From the NCBI GenBank assembly GCA_016713325.1, contig JADJPJ010000019.1, positions 62,001 through 126,000 of the forward strand: a stretch of DNA of 64,000 nt. Direction: 5' to 3'. Below, in pieces: positions 41,216-50,679 of the stretch; the stretch's first letter is position 1, and the number at the start of each line of letters is the position of its first letter. The DNA comes from Candidatus Flexifilum affinis (GTDB lineage: Bacteria > Chloroflexota > Anaerolineae > Aggregatilineales > Phototrophicaceae). The notes beneath the pieces are model-generated. The model searched no databases. It was not told where the DNA came from and saw only the letters and a list, made by a program, of their open reading frames with translations. Position numbers and translations under genes: made by a program.

Positions 41216-41797
41216 TCAGACCGGCCGGCGCAGGCGCTCTACTTCGGCGGCGCTGAGCGGCTGGTTCTCGCCGACCGTCAGCCCGGCCAGCGTGATGTCG
41301 CCGATCGACCAGCGCACCAGCCGCAGCGTGGGGTGGCCGACCGCCGCCGTCATCCGCCGCACCTGCCGGTTCTTGCCTTCCGTGAGCGTCAGGGCGATCC
41401 AGGCCGTGGGCACGTTCGCCCGGTAGCGGATCGGCACCGGGCGCTCCGGCAGATCGGGCGGTGCTTCCAGAAGGCGGACCTGCGCCGGGCGCGTCCGCCA
41501 CGACTTTCCGCCCTCGCTCAGGTCCACCCCGTTCCGCAGCCGCGCCAGCGCCACCTCATCCGGGATGCGCTCGACCTGCGTCCAGTAGGTGCGCGGATGC
41601 CCGAAGCGCGGATCGGTGAGGCGCTGCGCCAGCGGGCCGTCGTCAGTCAGCAGGAGCAGCCCCTCACTGTCCATGTCGAGCCGGCCCGCGGCGTAGATGC
41701 CGGGGATGGCGATGTAATCGGCCAGGGTGGGCCGCCCTTCGGCGTCGGCGAACTTGGTCAGCACACCGAAGGGTTTCCAGAAGCGATAGACGCGCAT
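41216..41797 (-). CDS. RluE/RsuA-type 23S rRNA pseudouridine synthase
   Basis: A 193-residue stand-alone pseudouridine synthase without an S4 domain, like RluE, which modifies U in 23S rRNA. The N-terminus VYRFWKPFGVLTKF is typical, the catalytic Asp is in GRLDMDSEGLLLLT near residue 40, and the C-terminal LTEGKNRQVRRMTAAVGHPTLRL is the family signature. ATG at 41797 is chosen over an upstream ORF start. It follows the DinB gene by about 20 bp and may share its transcript. Confidence 0.9.
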   Translation of the reverse strand: MRVYRFWKPFGVLTKFADAEGRPTLADYIAIPGIYAAGRLDMDSEGLLLLTDDGPLAQRLTDPRFGHPRTYWTQVERIPDEVALARLRNGVDLSEGGKSWRTRPAQVRLLEAPPDLPERPVPIRYRANVPTAWIALTLTEGKNRQVRRMTAAVGHPTLRLVRWSIGDITLAGLTVGENQPLSAAEVERLRRPV

Positions 41798-41818
41798 GAG
41801 GGTATCGAGCAAGCTCGC

Positions 41819-42355
41819 TTAGCGCAGCTTGTCGCCGTAATTCTCGTGAATGCTGGCGACGTGGTGCAGTTCGTGCCCGACGATCATGTACAGGATGCCG
41901 GCGACGGTGTAGACGTACTTGTTGGCGATGCCGCGGTTCGACAACACCGAGTCTGGCAGACTGCGCACGAGCGGAATGGTGGCGGCCCGGACAGCACGGT
42001 ACTCTTCCAGCAGATCGTCGAGCGTCCGCTCGTTGGCCCCGGCTACGGCGGCATATTCCGCTTCTTCAAAACCGGGCAGTTCCTTCTTTTCACCGCGTGC
42101 CAGGGCCAGGGCGCGGAAGCACAAGATGCGTTCGGTATCGATGATGTGCGCCAGGATGTCCTGCACCGTCCATTCGCCGGCAAGGTGCGGCGTGGTGCGA
42201 TCTGCCTCCGAGAAGCGGCGCAACAGGCTTTCGAACAGTTTCGCGTTGGCCTCCAGATGATCCAGGAGCAGCCCATCCTCCGGGACGCGCGAAATGTAGG
42301 CGATGGCGTAAGGGGCATAATCGCCTTCCTGCGGTCTGGGGTAGATCCTCGACAT
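41819..42355 (-). CDS. DinB-family protein
   Basis: A 178-residue four-helix-bundle protein of the DinB/YfiT metal-binding superfamily. The three His positions are visible in DILAHIIDTER near residue 70 and GHELHHVASI near 160, which would bind zinc or nickel. Family members act as thiol-dependent transferases or stay uncharacterised. ATG 42355 has a strong GAGGAGA. It lies upstream of the pseudouridine synthase gene on the same strand. Confidence 0.88.
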   Translation of the reverse strand: MSRIYPRPQEGDYAPYAIAYISRVPEDGLLLDHLEANAKLFESLLRRFSEADRTTPHLAGEWTVQDILAHIIDTERILCFRALALARGEKKELPGFEEAEYAAVAGANERTLDDLLEEYRAVRAATIPLVRSLPDSVLSNRGIANKYVYTVAGILYMIVGHELHHVASIHENYGDKLR

Positions 42356-42607
42356 AGCAGTTCTCCTCAACGTTGTTGGGTCATGGCCGTCTTCGGCCGC
42401 TGTATCATCGCATCATGAAATGTGGACGGGAAGGTGTCAAGCGCCGCGCCAGACCGGAAATGAAGAAGTCAACCTTTGGCGCATCTTCCGGGAGTACACA
42501 CGGGTGCTCCCCTGCCATCGCCGCTATGGATGCGTGCTGATGTAGGGGTAGATCGGTGTGTCTGTTCACAGGAACCCGAAAACTTCCAACTCCTCAGAAG
42601 GGCCACT

Positions 42608-43642
42608 TCAGAACAGCAGCCGGCCGATGAGATGCACCCACCGCGACACGGCATCATCCTTGACGTAGTCATGCGCCAGATACCATTCGTAGGTGTCGCG
42701 CAGGCTCTGCTTCCAGTCGATGGTTGCCGTTCCCAGTTCGCGGGCCGTTTTGCTGAAGTCGAAATAGATGTTCTCGCCGCCCAGCAGTGTCTGGTTGGCG
42801 TCGACCGGCACAGGAATGCCCGCGTTGCGCAGGGCGCCGATGACTGCCGACGCGAAAGGCAGCGTGAAGCGCGGCAGCGGCAGTCCGGGCGCGGGCACGC
42901 CGGCCAGGCGCGCGGCTTCGTAAAAGATGGTCTGGTGTTTGAGGTTCTGCGCGCCCAGGATGTAGCGCTCGCCGGTGCGGCCGCGCTCGGCGGCGGCGAT
43001 GTGCAGACGGGCGACATCGCGCACGTCGACCACCGCCACGCCGCCGGGCGGCACAGGGATGGTCCAGCTCAGCCGGCGCACCTTGAGGGCGATGTCGCCG
43101 GAAATGATGTTCAAGTCTCCAGGGCCGAGGACCACCACCGGGTTGACGATGACCACGTCCTGGCCGCTAGCCACTGAGTCGGCGACGCCCGCCTCGGCCA
43201 GCACCTTGCTGTGGGCATAGGGGAAGCGTTCGGGGCGCAGGTCGAAGGGGACCTGCTCGTCGGCCGGCTGTTTGTCGAGCCGGGCGCCGATGGCCGCGGC
43301 GCTGCTGGTGAAGATCACCCGTTTGACTCCGGCATCGCGTGCCGCCTCCAGGACGTTCTGCGTGCCGTCGACGTTGACGGCATACATCCGGTTGACGTCG
43401 TCGTTGCGCCAGTAGTCGGCTACGGCGGCCACGTGGAACACCCAGTCGCAGCCTTTGCAGGCGGCGTCGAGCGACGGCCGATCGGTGACATCGCCCAGGG
43501 CGCTTTCATAGGTCAGGCCGGCCAGGGCATCCAGGCGCGACGAGGCGCGATGCAGCGCTCGGACCTGGTGACCGGCTTCGGTGAGAGCACGAACGAGATG
43601 GGCGCCGACGAAGCCGGTCGCCCCGGTAACCAGTGCTTGCAT
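42608..43642 (-). CDS. NAD-dependent epimerase/dehydratase (HpnA/DFR-like SDR)
   Basis: A 344-residue extended SDR with TGATGFVGAHL at residues 6-16, VFHVAAVADYW near 68, SSAAAIG and YAHSK near 142-146, and a WTIPVPPGG loop. The type is that of dihydroflavonol reductase-like and hopanoid-associated HpnA proteins. The gene is monocistronic and divergent from the histidine kinase at 43783. No hopanoid genes are near, so the HpnA name is not used. Confidence 0.87.
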   Translation of the reverse strand: MQALVTGATGFVGAHLVRALTEAGHQVRALHRASSRLDALAGLTYESALGDVTDRPSLDAACKGCDWVFHVAAVADYWRNDDVNRMYAVNVDGTQNVLEAARDAGVKRVIFTSSAAAIGARLDKQPADEQVPFDLRPERFPYAHSKVLAEAGVADSVASGQDVVIVNPVVVLGPGDLNIISGDIALKVRRLSWTIPVPPGGVAVVDVRDVARLHIAAAERGRTGERYILGAQNLKHQTIFYEAARLAGVPAPGLPLPRFTLPFASAVIGALRNAGIPVPVDANQTLLGGENIYFDFSKTARELGTATIDWKQSLRDTYEWYLAHDYVKDDAVSRWVHLIGRLLF

Positions 43643-43782
43643 AGATCAGCGTGTGACCTTGATTATGGTTTGGCTTGTGCCAAACGGGCGGTTTGGCAGT
43701 ACACTTGGTGGAGGCATTTTAGACTCCTGACGACTGAAATGATACACCTGGTTCACCGTCCTGGGTGGACGAGAGAGAGGGT

Positions 43783-46700
43783 ATGTCTGGTAATCGGTCT
43801 GTCTCGGACCTCACTCACTCGACCGCGTCGAAGAACCGAGATTTTCTAAGGTTTGTAAGCCCTTTCTTCTTCAAACTGGTCGATCCGATTGTTGCGATGC
43901 CGACCCTGGAAGATCGCTACCGAGCGCGCGGCATTGCCTCAATCATCCTGTTCACCCTCATCGCCGGTCTGTTCTTCATGCTGACAGAACCGCCGCTGAC
44001 GGAAGATGGCGATCTGCGTTTGCGCTATATTTTCTTCGGGGTGGTTGCGGTCTGCTACGTCCTGGCGCGACTGGGACGTTACCGGGCGGGCGGGTTGATC
44101 ATGGCTTGCGGCCTGGGGATTGGCGCGCTGCTGGTGCTGAACAACCCGACCATCTCCTTCCGGGATTGGCAGCTCTTGGCCCTTCGCCAGTTGATGGTGT
44201 CGCTGACCCTCGTCTACCTGCTGTACAACATGACCTGTGCCGTCAGCTATGGCATTGGCTTTTTCGTGACGGCGGTGATCGGCACAATCGTCTGGGCGTC
44301 GCCATTCCGCATCGACCAGATCGCCTCCACGGTGATCATCCCGGGCATGCTGTTCATCTACATCCTGTTTTTCGCGCGCGAATCCACCTTTATCGAGCGC
44401 TATCGCAACCAACAGTATTTCGAGCAGAGCGAAGCCCGCTACCGCGCCGTGGTGGAAGACCAGCGCGACATGATCTGCCGTTGGCGGCCCGACACACGGC
44501 AGCTCACCTTCGTCAATCGGGCCTATCGCGACTTCTTTCAGCGTGACGTCGAAGATCTGATCGGGCGCGATTTCATCCAGGATGTCTTCGAAGAAGACCG
44601 TGCTCAGGTCGAGAAGCAGATTTTGCAGGTGCGGCCGGAAAACCCGGTGATGACCGGTCGCAATCGGGTGGTGCGGGGCGAGGGCGCCATTCGCTGGGTG
44701 CAATGGACCAACTACGCGATTTTCGACCCCTCCGGGACGATCGTCGAGCTTCAGTCCGTGGGTCGCGATATCACGGAGAGCAAGCTCGCTGAGGAACACC
44801 TGCTCAAGAGCGAAACCCGCTACCGCGCCATCGTCGAGGACCAGACGGAACTGATCTGCCGCTGGCTGCCCGATGAAACGCTGACGTTTGTCAACGGCGC
44901 TTACAGCCGGTATTTCCACAAGTCGGCCGACGATCTGATCGGCACGTCGGTGCTGGACATGGTTTGCCCGGAAGACGTAGCGGCGGTTCGGCAGTGGATA
45001 AGCCAGCTTTCTGCGACTCAGCCTTCCGTGAGCTACGAGCATCGGGTTCGCCTGGCGGATGGTTCCGTCCGCTGGCTGGAGTGGACCGACCGGGCCATTC
45101 TCGACGAGGATCGCCGCATCGTCGAGTTACAGTCGGTTGGGCGCGACGTCACCGAACTCAAGTCCATCGAGCAGGCGGAACTGGATCAGCGCCAGTTTGC
45201 CGAGGCGCTGCGCGCCAACGCGGAGGTCATCTCCAGCACGGTCGATCTGGACGAGGTGCTTGACCGAATCCTTCAGCACATTTCCGGCGCCTATCCGTTT
45301 GTCAACGCCAGCATCATGCTGGTCGAGGATGGCGTCGCTCGCGTCATGCGCTCCACCGGGCATGTGGACGAGACGTTTGACACGCTCATCCGCTCGCTGC
45401 GGCTGCGGGTCAGCGAGGTGCCCAACCTGCGCGAGATGATGGCGAACGGCCGCCCGATCGTGATCGGCGACACCCACCATTCCAGAGACTGGATCGACAT
45501 CCCTGCCTCCCGCTGGATTCGCTCGTCCGTCGCCGCGCCGATCGTGTTGGAGCAGGAACGCATCGGCTTCCTGCTGCTCAACAGCGACGTGTCCAATGCC
45601 TTCAACGAAAAGCACGCCGAGCGTCTGCGCGCTTTCGCCAATCAGGCGGGCGTCGCCATTCGTAACGCCCGGCTCTACGATGCGGAGCGTCGTCATGCTG
45701 TGGAGATGGAAAGCCAGGTGATGGCGCGCACGACCGAGCTGGAACTGGTCTCCAGCCGGATGCAGGTCATCTTTGACTCGACAGGGGAAGGCATCGTCTA
45801 TACCGAGGACGAGTTGATCCATTACGTCAACCCGGCCTTCTGCAAGATGATCGGCTATGCGCCGGACGACCTGATCGGCCGGCGCCTGGACTCGCTGCGC
45901 AGCGCCGACAGTCGCGAGGCTTCGCCCGATCTGCTGCGCCATGCCACAGATATTATCCGTGAGGTCGGGACCTGGCGCGGCGAACTGGTCATGTGGCGCG
46001 GTGACGGCACCGAATTCACCGGCGGCCTGACCATCACGCCGATCGGCGACATCGACGATACCCCTTCGCGCACGGTGGCGATTGTCCGCGATATCAGCCA
46101 GGAGAAAGCCCTGGAGGCGCAGCGGTCGAATCTGCTGGCCTATGCCTCGCACGAACTGCGCACGCCGATCACCAACCTGAAGACTCGTCTCTATCTGATT
46201 CGCCGCCGGCCGGAATCGCTGCCGGAACATCTGAGCGTCCTGGAACGGGTGGCGTCGCGCATGCAGCATCTGGTCGAGACGCTGCTCGACGCGTCCCGCC
46301 TGGAACGCGGATACGTCCAGTTGGAATGCCAGCCGATTCTGGTCGGCGACCTGATCAGCGAGATCGCGCATGTGCAGCAGGCCGAGGCGGATGCCCGCGG
46401 GATCGAGCTGCGCGTCGAGCCGCCTCTGGATGAACTGGTCATCGATGCCGACCTCCAGCGCATGACGCAGGTGCTGACCAACCTGGTCAGCAACGCTTTG
46501 AACTATACGCCCAAGGGCGGCATGGTGACGATTGGCGCGAAACGGAACTATGCCGTCGCCCTGCTCTACGTCGCGGACACCGGGATCGGCATTTCGCCGG
46601 ACCACCAGCCGCACATCTTCGAGCCGTTCTTCCGGGTGGCGAGCAAGGTCGAGGGGATGGGGTTGGGCCTGAGCATCGTCAAGCAGATCGTCGACCTGCA

Positions 46701-46800
46701 CAAGGGCGAGATCAGCGTGCAGAGCGATCTTGGCAAGGGAAGCCGCTTCATCATCCGGCTGCCGCTCTATATGGATAATGCAGAAGATACGACGAAATAG
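43783..46800 (+). CDS. Membrane multi-PAS/GAF sensor histidine kinase
   Basis: A 1005-residue kinase. The N-terminal region (about residues 45-205) has six membrane segments, then two PAS domains (about 215-330 and 340-455, each with FVN-AY and RDITE/RDVTE ends). A GAF domain (about 475-620) and a third PAS (about 645-770, GEGIVYTEDELIHYVN) follow. HisKA has its His in YASHELRTPITNL near 788. HATPase has NLVSNALNYTP near 899, DTGIGIS near 931 and GMGLGLSIV near 960. ATG at 43783 is used. No response regulator is adjacent. A bidirectional hairpin follows at 46814. Confidence 0.93.
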   Translation: MSGNRSVSDLTHSTASKNRDFLRFVSPFFFKLVDPIVAMPTLEDRYRARGIASIILFTLIAGLFFMLTEPPLTEDGDLRLRYIFFGVVAVCYVLARLGRYRAGGLIMACGLGIGALLVLNNPTISFRDWQLLALRQLMVSLTLVYLLYNMTCAVSYGIGFFVTAVIGTIVWASPFRIDQIASTVIIPGMLFIYILFFARESTFIERYRNQQYFEQSEARYRAVVEDQRDMICRWRPDTRQLTFVNRAYRDFFQRDVEDLIGRDFIQDVFEEDRAQVEKQILQVRPENPVMTGRNRVVRGEGAIRWVQWTNYAIFDPSGTIVELQSVGRDITESKLAEEHLLKSETRYRAIVEDQTELICRWLPDETLTFVNGAYSRYFHKSADDLIGTSVLDMVCPEDVAAVRQWISQLSATQPSVSYEHRVRLADGSVRWLEWTDRAILDEDRRIVELQSVGRDVTELKSIEQAELDQRQFAEALRANAEVISSTVDLDEVLDRILQHISGAYPFVNASIMLVEDGVARVMRSTGHVDETFDTLIRSLRLRVSEVPNLREMMANGRPIVIGDTHHSRDWIDIPASRWIRSSVAAPIVLEQERIGFLLLNSDVSNAFNEKHAERLRAFANQAGVAIRNARLYDAERRHAVEMESQVMARTTELELVSSRMQVIFDSTGEGIVYTEDELIHYVNPAFCKMIGYAPDDLIGRRLDSLRSADSREASPDLLRHATDIIREVGTWRGELVMWRGDGTEFTGGLTITPIGDIDDTPSRTVAIVRDISQEKALEAQRSNLLAYASHELRTPITNLKTRLYLIRRRPESLPEHLSVLERVASRMQHLVETLLDASRLERGYVQLECQPILVGDLISEIAHVQQAEADARGIELRVEPPLDELVIDADLQRMTQVLTNLVSNALNYTPKGGMVTIGAKRNYAVALLYVADTGIGISPDHQPHIFEPFFRVASKVEGMGLGLSIVKQIVDLHKGEISVQSDLGKGSRFIIRLPLYMDNAEDTTK

Positions 46801-46813
46801 CGAGGATAAAGCG

Positions 46814-46840
46814 CTCGGGGGAGCGAGCTGCTCCCCCGAG
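46814..46840. terminator. Strong bidirectional hairpin between convergent genes
   Basis: CTCGGGGGAGC (46814-46824) and GCTCCCCCGAG (46830-46840) form a perfect 11-bp stem with a 5-nt loop, between the stop of the histidine kinase and the stop of mutS2. No T-run is present, but position and strength suit a two-way terminator. Confidence 0.7.
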
Positions 46841-46851
46841 GATGGTCTGGC

Positions 46852-49248
46852 TCAGGCGTTCAGCGGCGCCATGTAGATAATAGTAACCCCTTCGCCGCCT
46901 TCCTTGGGCGGCGCGGTGATCGCCTTGGAGATCAGCGGGTGATCGTGCAGTCGATCCTGCACTGCCCGCCGCAGCGCCCCTGTCCCTTTGCCGTGAATGA
47001 TGCGCCCGAAGGGGATACCGGACAGGTAGGCCGCGTCGATGTAGTCGTCCAGCTTCTCAATGGCCTCTTCCACCCGCGTGCCGCGCAGATCCAGTTCAAG
47101 ACCCGGCGACTCGCCCTTGGGAATGGTCATCTCGTTGCGGCGCTCGTACGCCGACCCCCGGCGCTTGCGCGCGGTCGCCTCGTCGGCCCGGGTCGGTTTC
47201 TTCAAGTCGCGCAGGCCAGCGCGGATCTTCAGTGACCCGACGGTGACCACAGCTTCCTCTTTGTCCATCTCGATGATTGTGCCCTCGGTCTTGAGCATGT
47301 CGAGCCAGACCGAATCGCCCAGGCGCGGTTCCCAGGTCTGTTCCGGCATTTCGACTTCGTTGGTGACCGGCTGGCGCGTCAGCTTGTCCAGCGTTTCGAC
47401 GCCCACCTGCACCTCGCGCAGCTTCTCGAGCGGCAGGGAGGCGTCGCGCAGATCGCCGCGCAGCTTGCGAATCTCGTTGCGCAGCGTGTCCAGTTCGGAC
47501 TGCATGTCGCGGCGGGCGGCGCTGATGATATTGCGCCGTTCATCTTCGACCAGGCTCAGGCGGCTGGTCAGTTCCGCGCGTTCGGCTTCGATCTCTTCGC
47601 GCGTCCGGGTGATCATCTGCTGCTGTCGGCGGATGTCCTCGCGGGTGCGGTGGATCTCGTCGAGCAGGTCGTCGGCGATCAGATCTTCCGTGGCGACCAG
47701 GGTGCGGGCATCTTCGATGATATCCGCCGACAGGCCCAGACGGGTGGCGATGGCCAGTGCGTTGGAACGGCCGGGCAGACCGATGATCAGCCGGTAGGTC
47801 GGGGCGAGCGTCTCCAGGTTGAACTCTACGCTGGCATTGCGCACGCCGGGGGTCTCGACGCTGTAGATCTTCAGTTCCGGATGGTGCGTCGTGACCATGG
47901 TCGTGACGCGGTGCTCACGCAGATGATTCAGGACGGCGCGCGCCAGGGCCGAGCCTTCGGCAGGGTCGGTGCCCGCGCCCAGTTCGTCCAGCAGCACGAG
48001 CGAATGTTCTGTGCACTCGCGCAGGATATGAATGGTGTTGGTCATGTGCGACGAGAAGGTGCTGAGCGATTGCTCGATGCTCTGCTCATCGCCGATGTCG
48101 GCGAAGACGCCGTCAAAGACCGTGATACTGGCGCGTTCGCAGGGCAGGTGCAGGCCGCATTGTGCCATCAGCGTCAGCAGGCCGACGGTCTTCAGCGAGA
48201 CGGTCTTGCCGCCGGTATTCGGTCCGGTCACCACCAGCACCCAGGTGTCGTCGCCGAATTCGACGTCGATCGGCACGACGTTGCCAGTCAGAAGCGGGTG
48301 GCGCGCGCCGATCAGCTCGATAGTACTGCCGGGGTGCTGCGGATGCTGATGTTTGGGTCGGAAAGGGAGGATTTTCGGTTCGACGGCTTTGACGCTGTCA
48401 GCATAACGGGCTTTGGCGAGGACCAGATCGAGGTAGCCGAGGATTTCGACGCTGCGGACGATCTGTTCGGAGTGGATCGCCACCTGCTCGGTGAGCGCCG
48501 CCAGGATGCGGCGAATCTCCTTTTCTTCGTCCAACTGGAGTTCGCGCCATGTGTTGTTGAGCTCGACCGTCTCCAGTGGCTGAATGAACAGGGTCGCGCC
48601 GCTCGACGAGGCGTCATGCACCACGCCGGCGATCTTGCCCTTGTAGTCGGCCTTGAGCGGCACGACGTAGATGCCGTTGCGCATCGTCACCAGGTGTTCC
48701 TGGAGGTAGGGCTGGTTGGCTGAACTGCTGATGATGCGCTGGAGTTTGGTCTGAAGCCGGTCGAAGGCGATCTTCAGGTCGCGCCGGATGACGGCGAGCG
48801 CCGGGCTGGCGCTGTCTTTGACGATGCCCTGTTCGTCGATCGCTTTCTCGATGTCCTGCTGGACCGAAGCGCATTCTTCCGCTTCGTTGATGATGTCGGC
48901 CAGGCGGGGGTACTGGCCTTTCATGCGCCCCAGGGTGCGCTTGAGCGTGGTGGCGCGGCGCAGCGTCGACCGGATGTCGAGCAGCACTGTCGCCTCGATG
49001 ACCACGCCACGGAGCGCAGCGATGGCAGGTGCGCGCACGTCGCGCGCGCCGCCCAGGCTGGCGTTGAACTGGTTCGCGAACATCAGACGCGCTTCTGCCG
49101 TCTCCGCCAGCCACTGCTGGGCTTCGTCGGCATTGGCCGTCGGGAATAATTCATACGCCAATTCTGCGCCCGCGGAAAACGTGGTGTGCTCCGCCAGACG
49201 CATGAGGACTTTGTTCAGTTCAAGGGTGTGTATCGCTTTTTCGTTCAT
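46852..49248 (-). CDS. mutS2: MutS2 (ribosome-rescue/anti-recombination ATPase with Smr domain)
   Basis: A 798-residue MutS2: helical core and clamp regions, an ABC-type ATPase with Walker A TGPNTGGKT near residue 340 and signature STFSSHM near 400 and LLDELGAGTDPAEG near 420. A long coiled coil follows (about 510-620). The C-terminal Smr nuclease domain (about 720-798) has LDLRGTRVEEA and IIHGKGTGALR. The protein clears collided ribosomes or blocks recombination; it lacks the mismatch-binding domain. Start ATG 49248 (MNEKAIHTLE) fits the family; the longer frame does not. Its upstream region is shared with the sigma-factor promoter region. Confidence 0.95.
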   Translation of the reverse strand: MNEKAIHTLELNKVLMRLAEHTTFSAGAELAYELFPTANADEAQQWLAETAEARLMFANQFNASLGGARDVRAPAIAALRGVVIEATVLLDIRSTLRRATTLKRTLGRMKGQYPRLADIINEAEECASVQQDIEKAIDEQGIVKDSASPALAVIRRDLKIAFDRLQTKLQRIISSSANQPYLQEHLVTMRNGIYVVPLKADYKGKIAGVVHDASSSGATLFIQPLETVELNNTWRELQLDEEKEIRRILAALTEQVAIHSEQIVRSVEILGYLDLVLAKARYADSVKAVEPKILPFRPKHQHPQHPGSTIELIGARHPLLTGNVVPIDVEFGDDTWVLVVTGPNTGGKTVSLKTVGLLTLMAQCGLHLPCERASITVFDGVFADIGDEQSIEQSLSTFSSHMTNTIHILRECTEHSLVLLDELGAGTDPAEGSALARAVLNHLREHRVTTMVTTHHPELKIYSVETPGVRNASVEFNLETLAPTYRLIIGLPGRSNALAIATRLGLSADIIEDARTLVATEDLIADDLLDEIHRTREDIRRQQQMITRTREEIEAERAELTSRLSLVEDERRNIISAARRDMQSELDTLRNEIRKLRGDLRDASLPLEKLREVQVGVETLDKLTRQPVTNEVEMPEQTWEPRLGDSVWLDMLKTEGTIIEMDKEEAVVTVGSLKIRAGLRDLKKPTRADEATARKRRGSAYERRNEMTIPKGESPGLELDLRGTRVEEAIEKLDDYIDAAYLSGIPFGRIIHGKGTGALRRAVQDRLHDHPLISKAITAPPKEGGEGVTIIYMAPLNA

Positions 49249-49613
49249 GATAGCGCGCAGTATAGCAGAGCGATATGCCTCCATCAATAGGAATGTCAAA
49301 ACGGGTCATAAGGGGTCAGAATTGTTTGCGTGGGGCGCTGAGCTGTCGATGGGCGAACGCTCGTTTGTTCGTAAAAACTTCCTACAATGTTTCATTTTGT
49401 ACAACAGTGCGGCTCTTTGCAAACATTAACTTTGTATAACCTGCATAACTGCGCTAGAATGTTTTTCATCTGCATTTTGCATCGCAACACCGTTCGAAAA
49501 AGATTAGTCTTCCTGCCGAGGTACGCGAGCCGCTCCGCCCCGCGCTTTTTCAGGCGAGCTCCGCCAACCCCAGGCAGGTTACAAAGTACAAAAATTCTGG
49601 AGCCGTTACTGCC
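49249..49613. promoter_or_regulatory. Shared divergent promoter region
   Basis: A 365-bp AT-rich gap between mutS2 (minus) and the sigma-factor gene (plus). A candidate plus-strand promoter is TTGTAT (49432-49437), 17-bp spacer, TAGAAT (49455-49460), about 150 bp before the sigma ATG. No other gene is seen; a repeat-like GTACAAC...GTACAAA pattern is too weak to call. Confidence 0.35.
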
Positions 49614-50246
49614 ATGATGATTCAAGATGAAGCCACTGATGCGGAGCTTATCCAGCGTCTGTGCGAGCAGGATGTTGCAGCGCTTGGCGACTTGTTCAAC
49701 CGCTACTATCCCCAGGTGTATCGGACTGCCGCCGCCATCACCCGCGACAGCGCCGTCGCCGAAGACATCGCTCAGGACTGTTTTCTCCGCCTGTATCAGT
49801 ATGCCCGCCGCATCGATGTGAACCTTCCCCTTGCTCCGTGGTTATATCGTGTAACAGTGAATCTCGCGTACACTTGGATATCGCGTCGTCAGAAGCGCCG
49901 AATCTCTCTGGACGCGTTGATTGACCGTCTCATGTCGCCGCTCAGCCAGGGGCCGGAGCAACTGGCGGAACGAGGAGAGACCAGGCACCGGGTGCGCGAA
50001 GCGATCGGCAGTTTGCAGTTCAACCAGCGGGTGGTCGTGGTGCTTCACTACCTCAACAACCTGAGTCTGGAAGAGATCGCCGGAATCCTGGAATGCCCAG
50101 TGGGTACTGTTAAATCCCGCCTGTACTACGCGCGGGAAAATCTGCGCCGGCAGCTTGCCGATGCGCAGGGAATGTTGGATGAGGCACATGGATATGTCGA
50201 ACTTGCCGACGCCATCGAACCGGGAACCCTTCCCAGCACGCGCTGA
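49614..50246 (+). CDS. ECF-type RNA polymerase sigma factor
   Basis: A 210-residue sigma-70 family factor with region 2 (LFNRYYPQVYRTAAAITRDS, AEDIAQDCFLRLYQYARRID, residues about 25-65) and region 4 (REAIGSLQFNQRVVVVLHYL, SLEEIAGILECPVGTVKSRLYYARENL, about 125-175). Region 3 is absent, as in ECF factors. GGAG lies 11 bases before the ATG. It overlaps the next ORF, which is in the usual position of an anti-sigma gene, and continues into a cluster with a receiver protein and Ser/Thr kinase. Its regulon is unknown. Confidence 0.92.
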   Translation: MMIQDEATDAELIQRLCEQDVAALGDLFNRYYPQVYRTAAAITRDSAVAEDIAQDCFLRLYQYARRIDVNLPLAPWLYRVTVNLAYTWISRRQKRRISLDALIDRLMSPLSQGPEQLAERGETRHRVREAIGSLQFNQRVVVVLHYLNNLSLEEIAGILECPVGTVKSRLYYARENLRRQLADAQGMLDEAHGYVELADAIEPGTLPSTR

Positions 50247-50562
50247 AGCGCGCAGTGCACTTGAGGCGCGCGTCGCCAGTGTGCTGATGCATGAGACTCT
50301 GGTCAAACCGGATCAGATGGCTCTGGCGCGTCAGCGACTCTTGGCGCTCGCCGCTGAACAGACCATGCTGCCGGCCCAAACGCATCGTACTCCGGCGCTG
50401 CGCGGCTGCCTGCACTTCCCCTTTGAAGTCGTGTGGAGCACGCTGGGTAGTGTGTTCGGCGGCAGTGGGGCGTACGAGCGGATTTGCCTGCCCATGGGCA
50501 TGAGTCACCACTATAATCTGGACCGCTACCTCACCTACCGCCTGGTGGGTCTGACCGCCTGA
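50188..50562 (+). CDS. Small soluble protein overlapping the sigma gene
   Basis: About 124 residues, starting at ATG 50188 or 50194, overlapping the end of the sigma gene by roughly 55 bp, hence probably coupled. The N-terminal half is helical and charged (REPFPARAEARSALEARVAS, TLVKPDQMALARQRLLALAA). The C-terminal half is short and aromatic (LHFPFEVVWSTLGSV, MGMSHHYNLDRYLTY). No membrane segment or zinc motif of classic anti-sigma factors is present. Position suggests an anti-sigma or cofactor role. No family recognised. Confidence 0.5.
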   Translation: MDMSNLPTPSNREPFPARAEARSALEARVASVLMHETLVKPDQMALARQRLLALAAEQTMLPAQTHRTPALRGCLHFPFEVVWSTLGSVFGGSGAYERICLPMGMSHHYNLDRYLTYRLVGLTA

Positions 50563-50633
50563 GCGACCCCTTCTTCGCTCAGGCATTACTGAATCCCTAC
50601 GAAGCTTTACGCGCGCGCTTGACGCAACGGGTT

Positions 50634-50639
50634 TATAAT
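50634..50639 (+). promoter_or_regulatory. Candidate -10 element TATAAT
   Basis: A perfect TATAAT 40 bp before the ATG at 50680. No good -35 at 17 bp; TTGACG at 50619 is too close. It may be recognised by an alternative sigma or be chance. Confidence 0.3.
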
Positions 50640-50679
50640 ACGCAAGCAAAGCCCGGCAAATCACCAGAGGCGGCGTTTG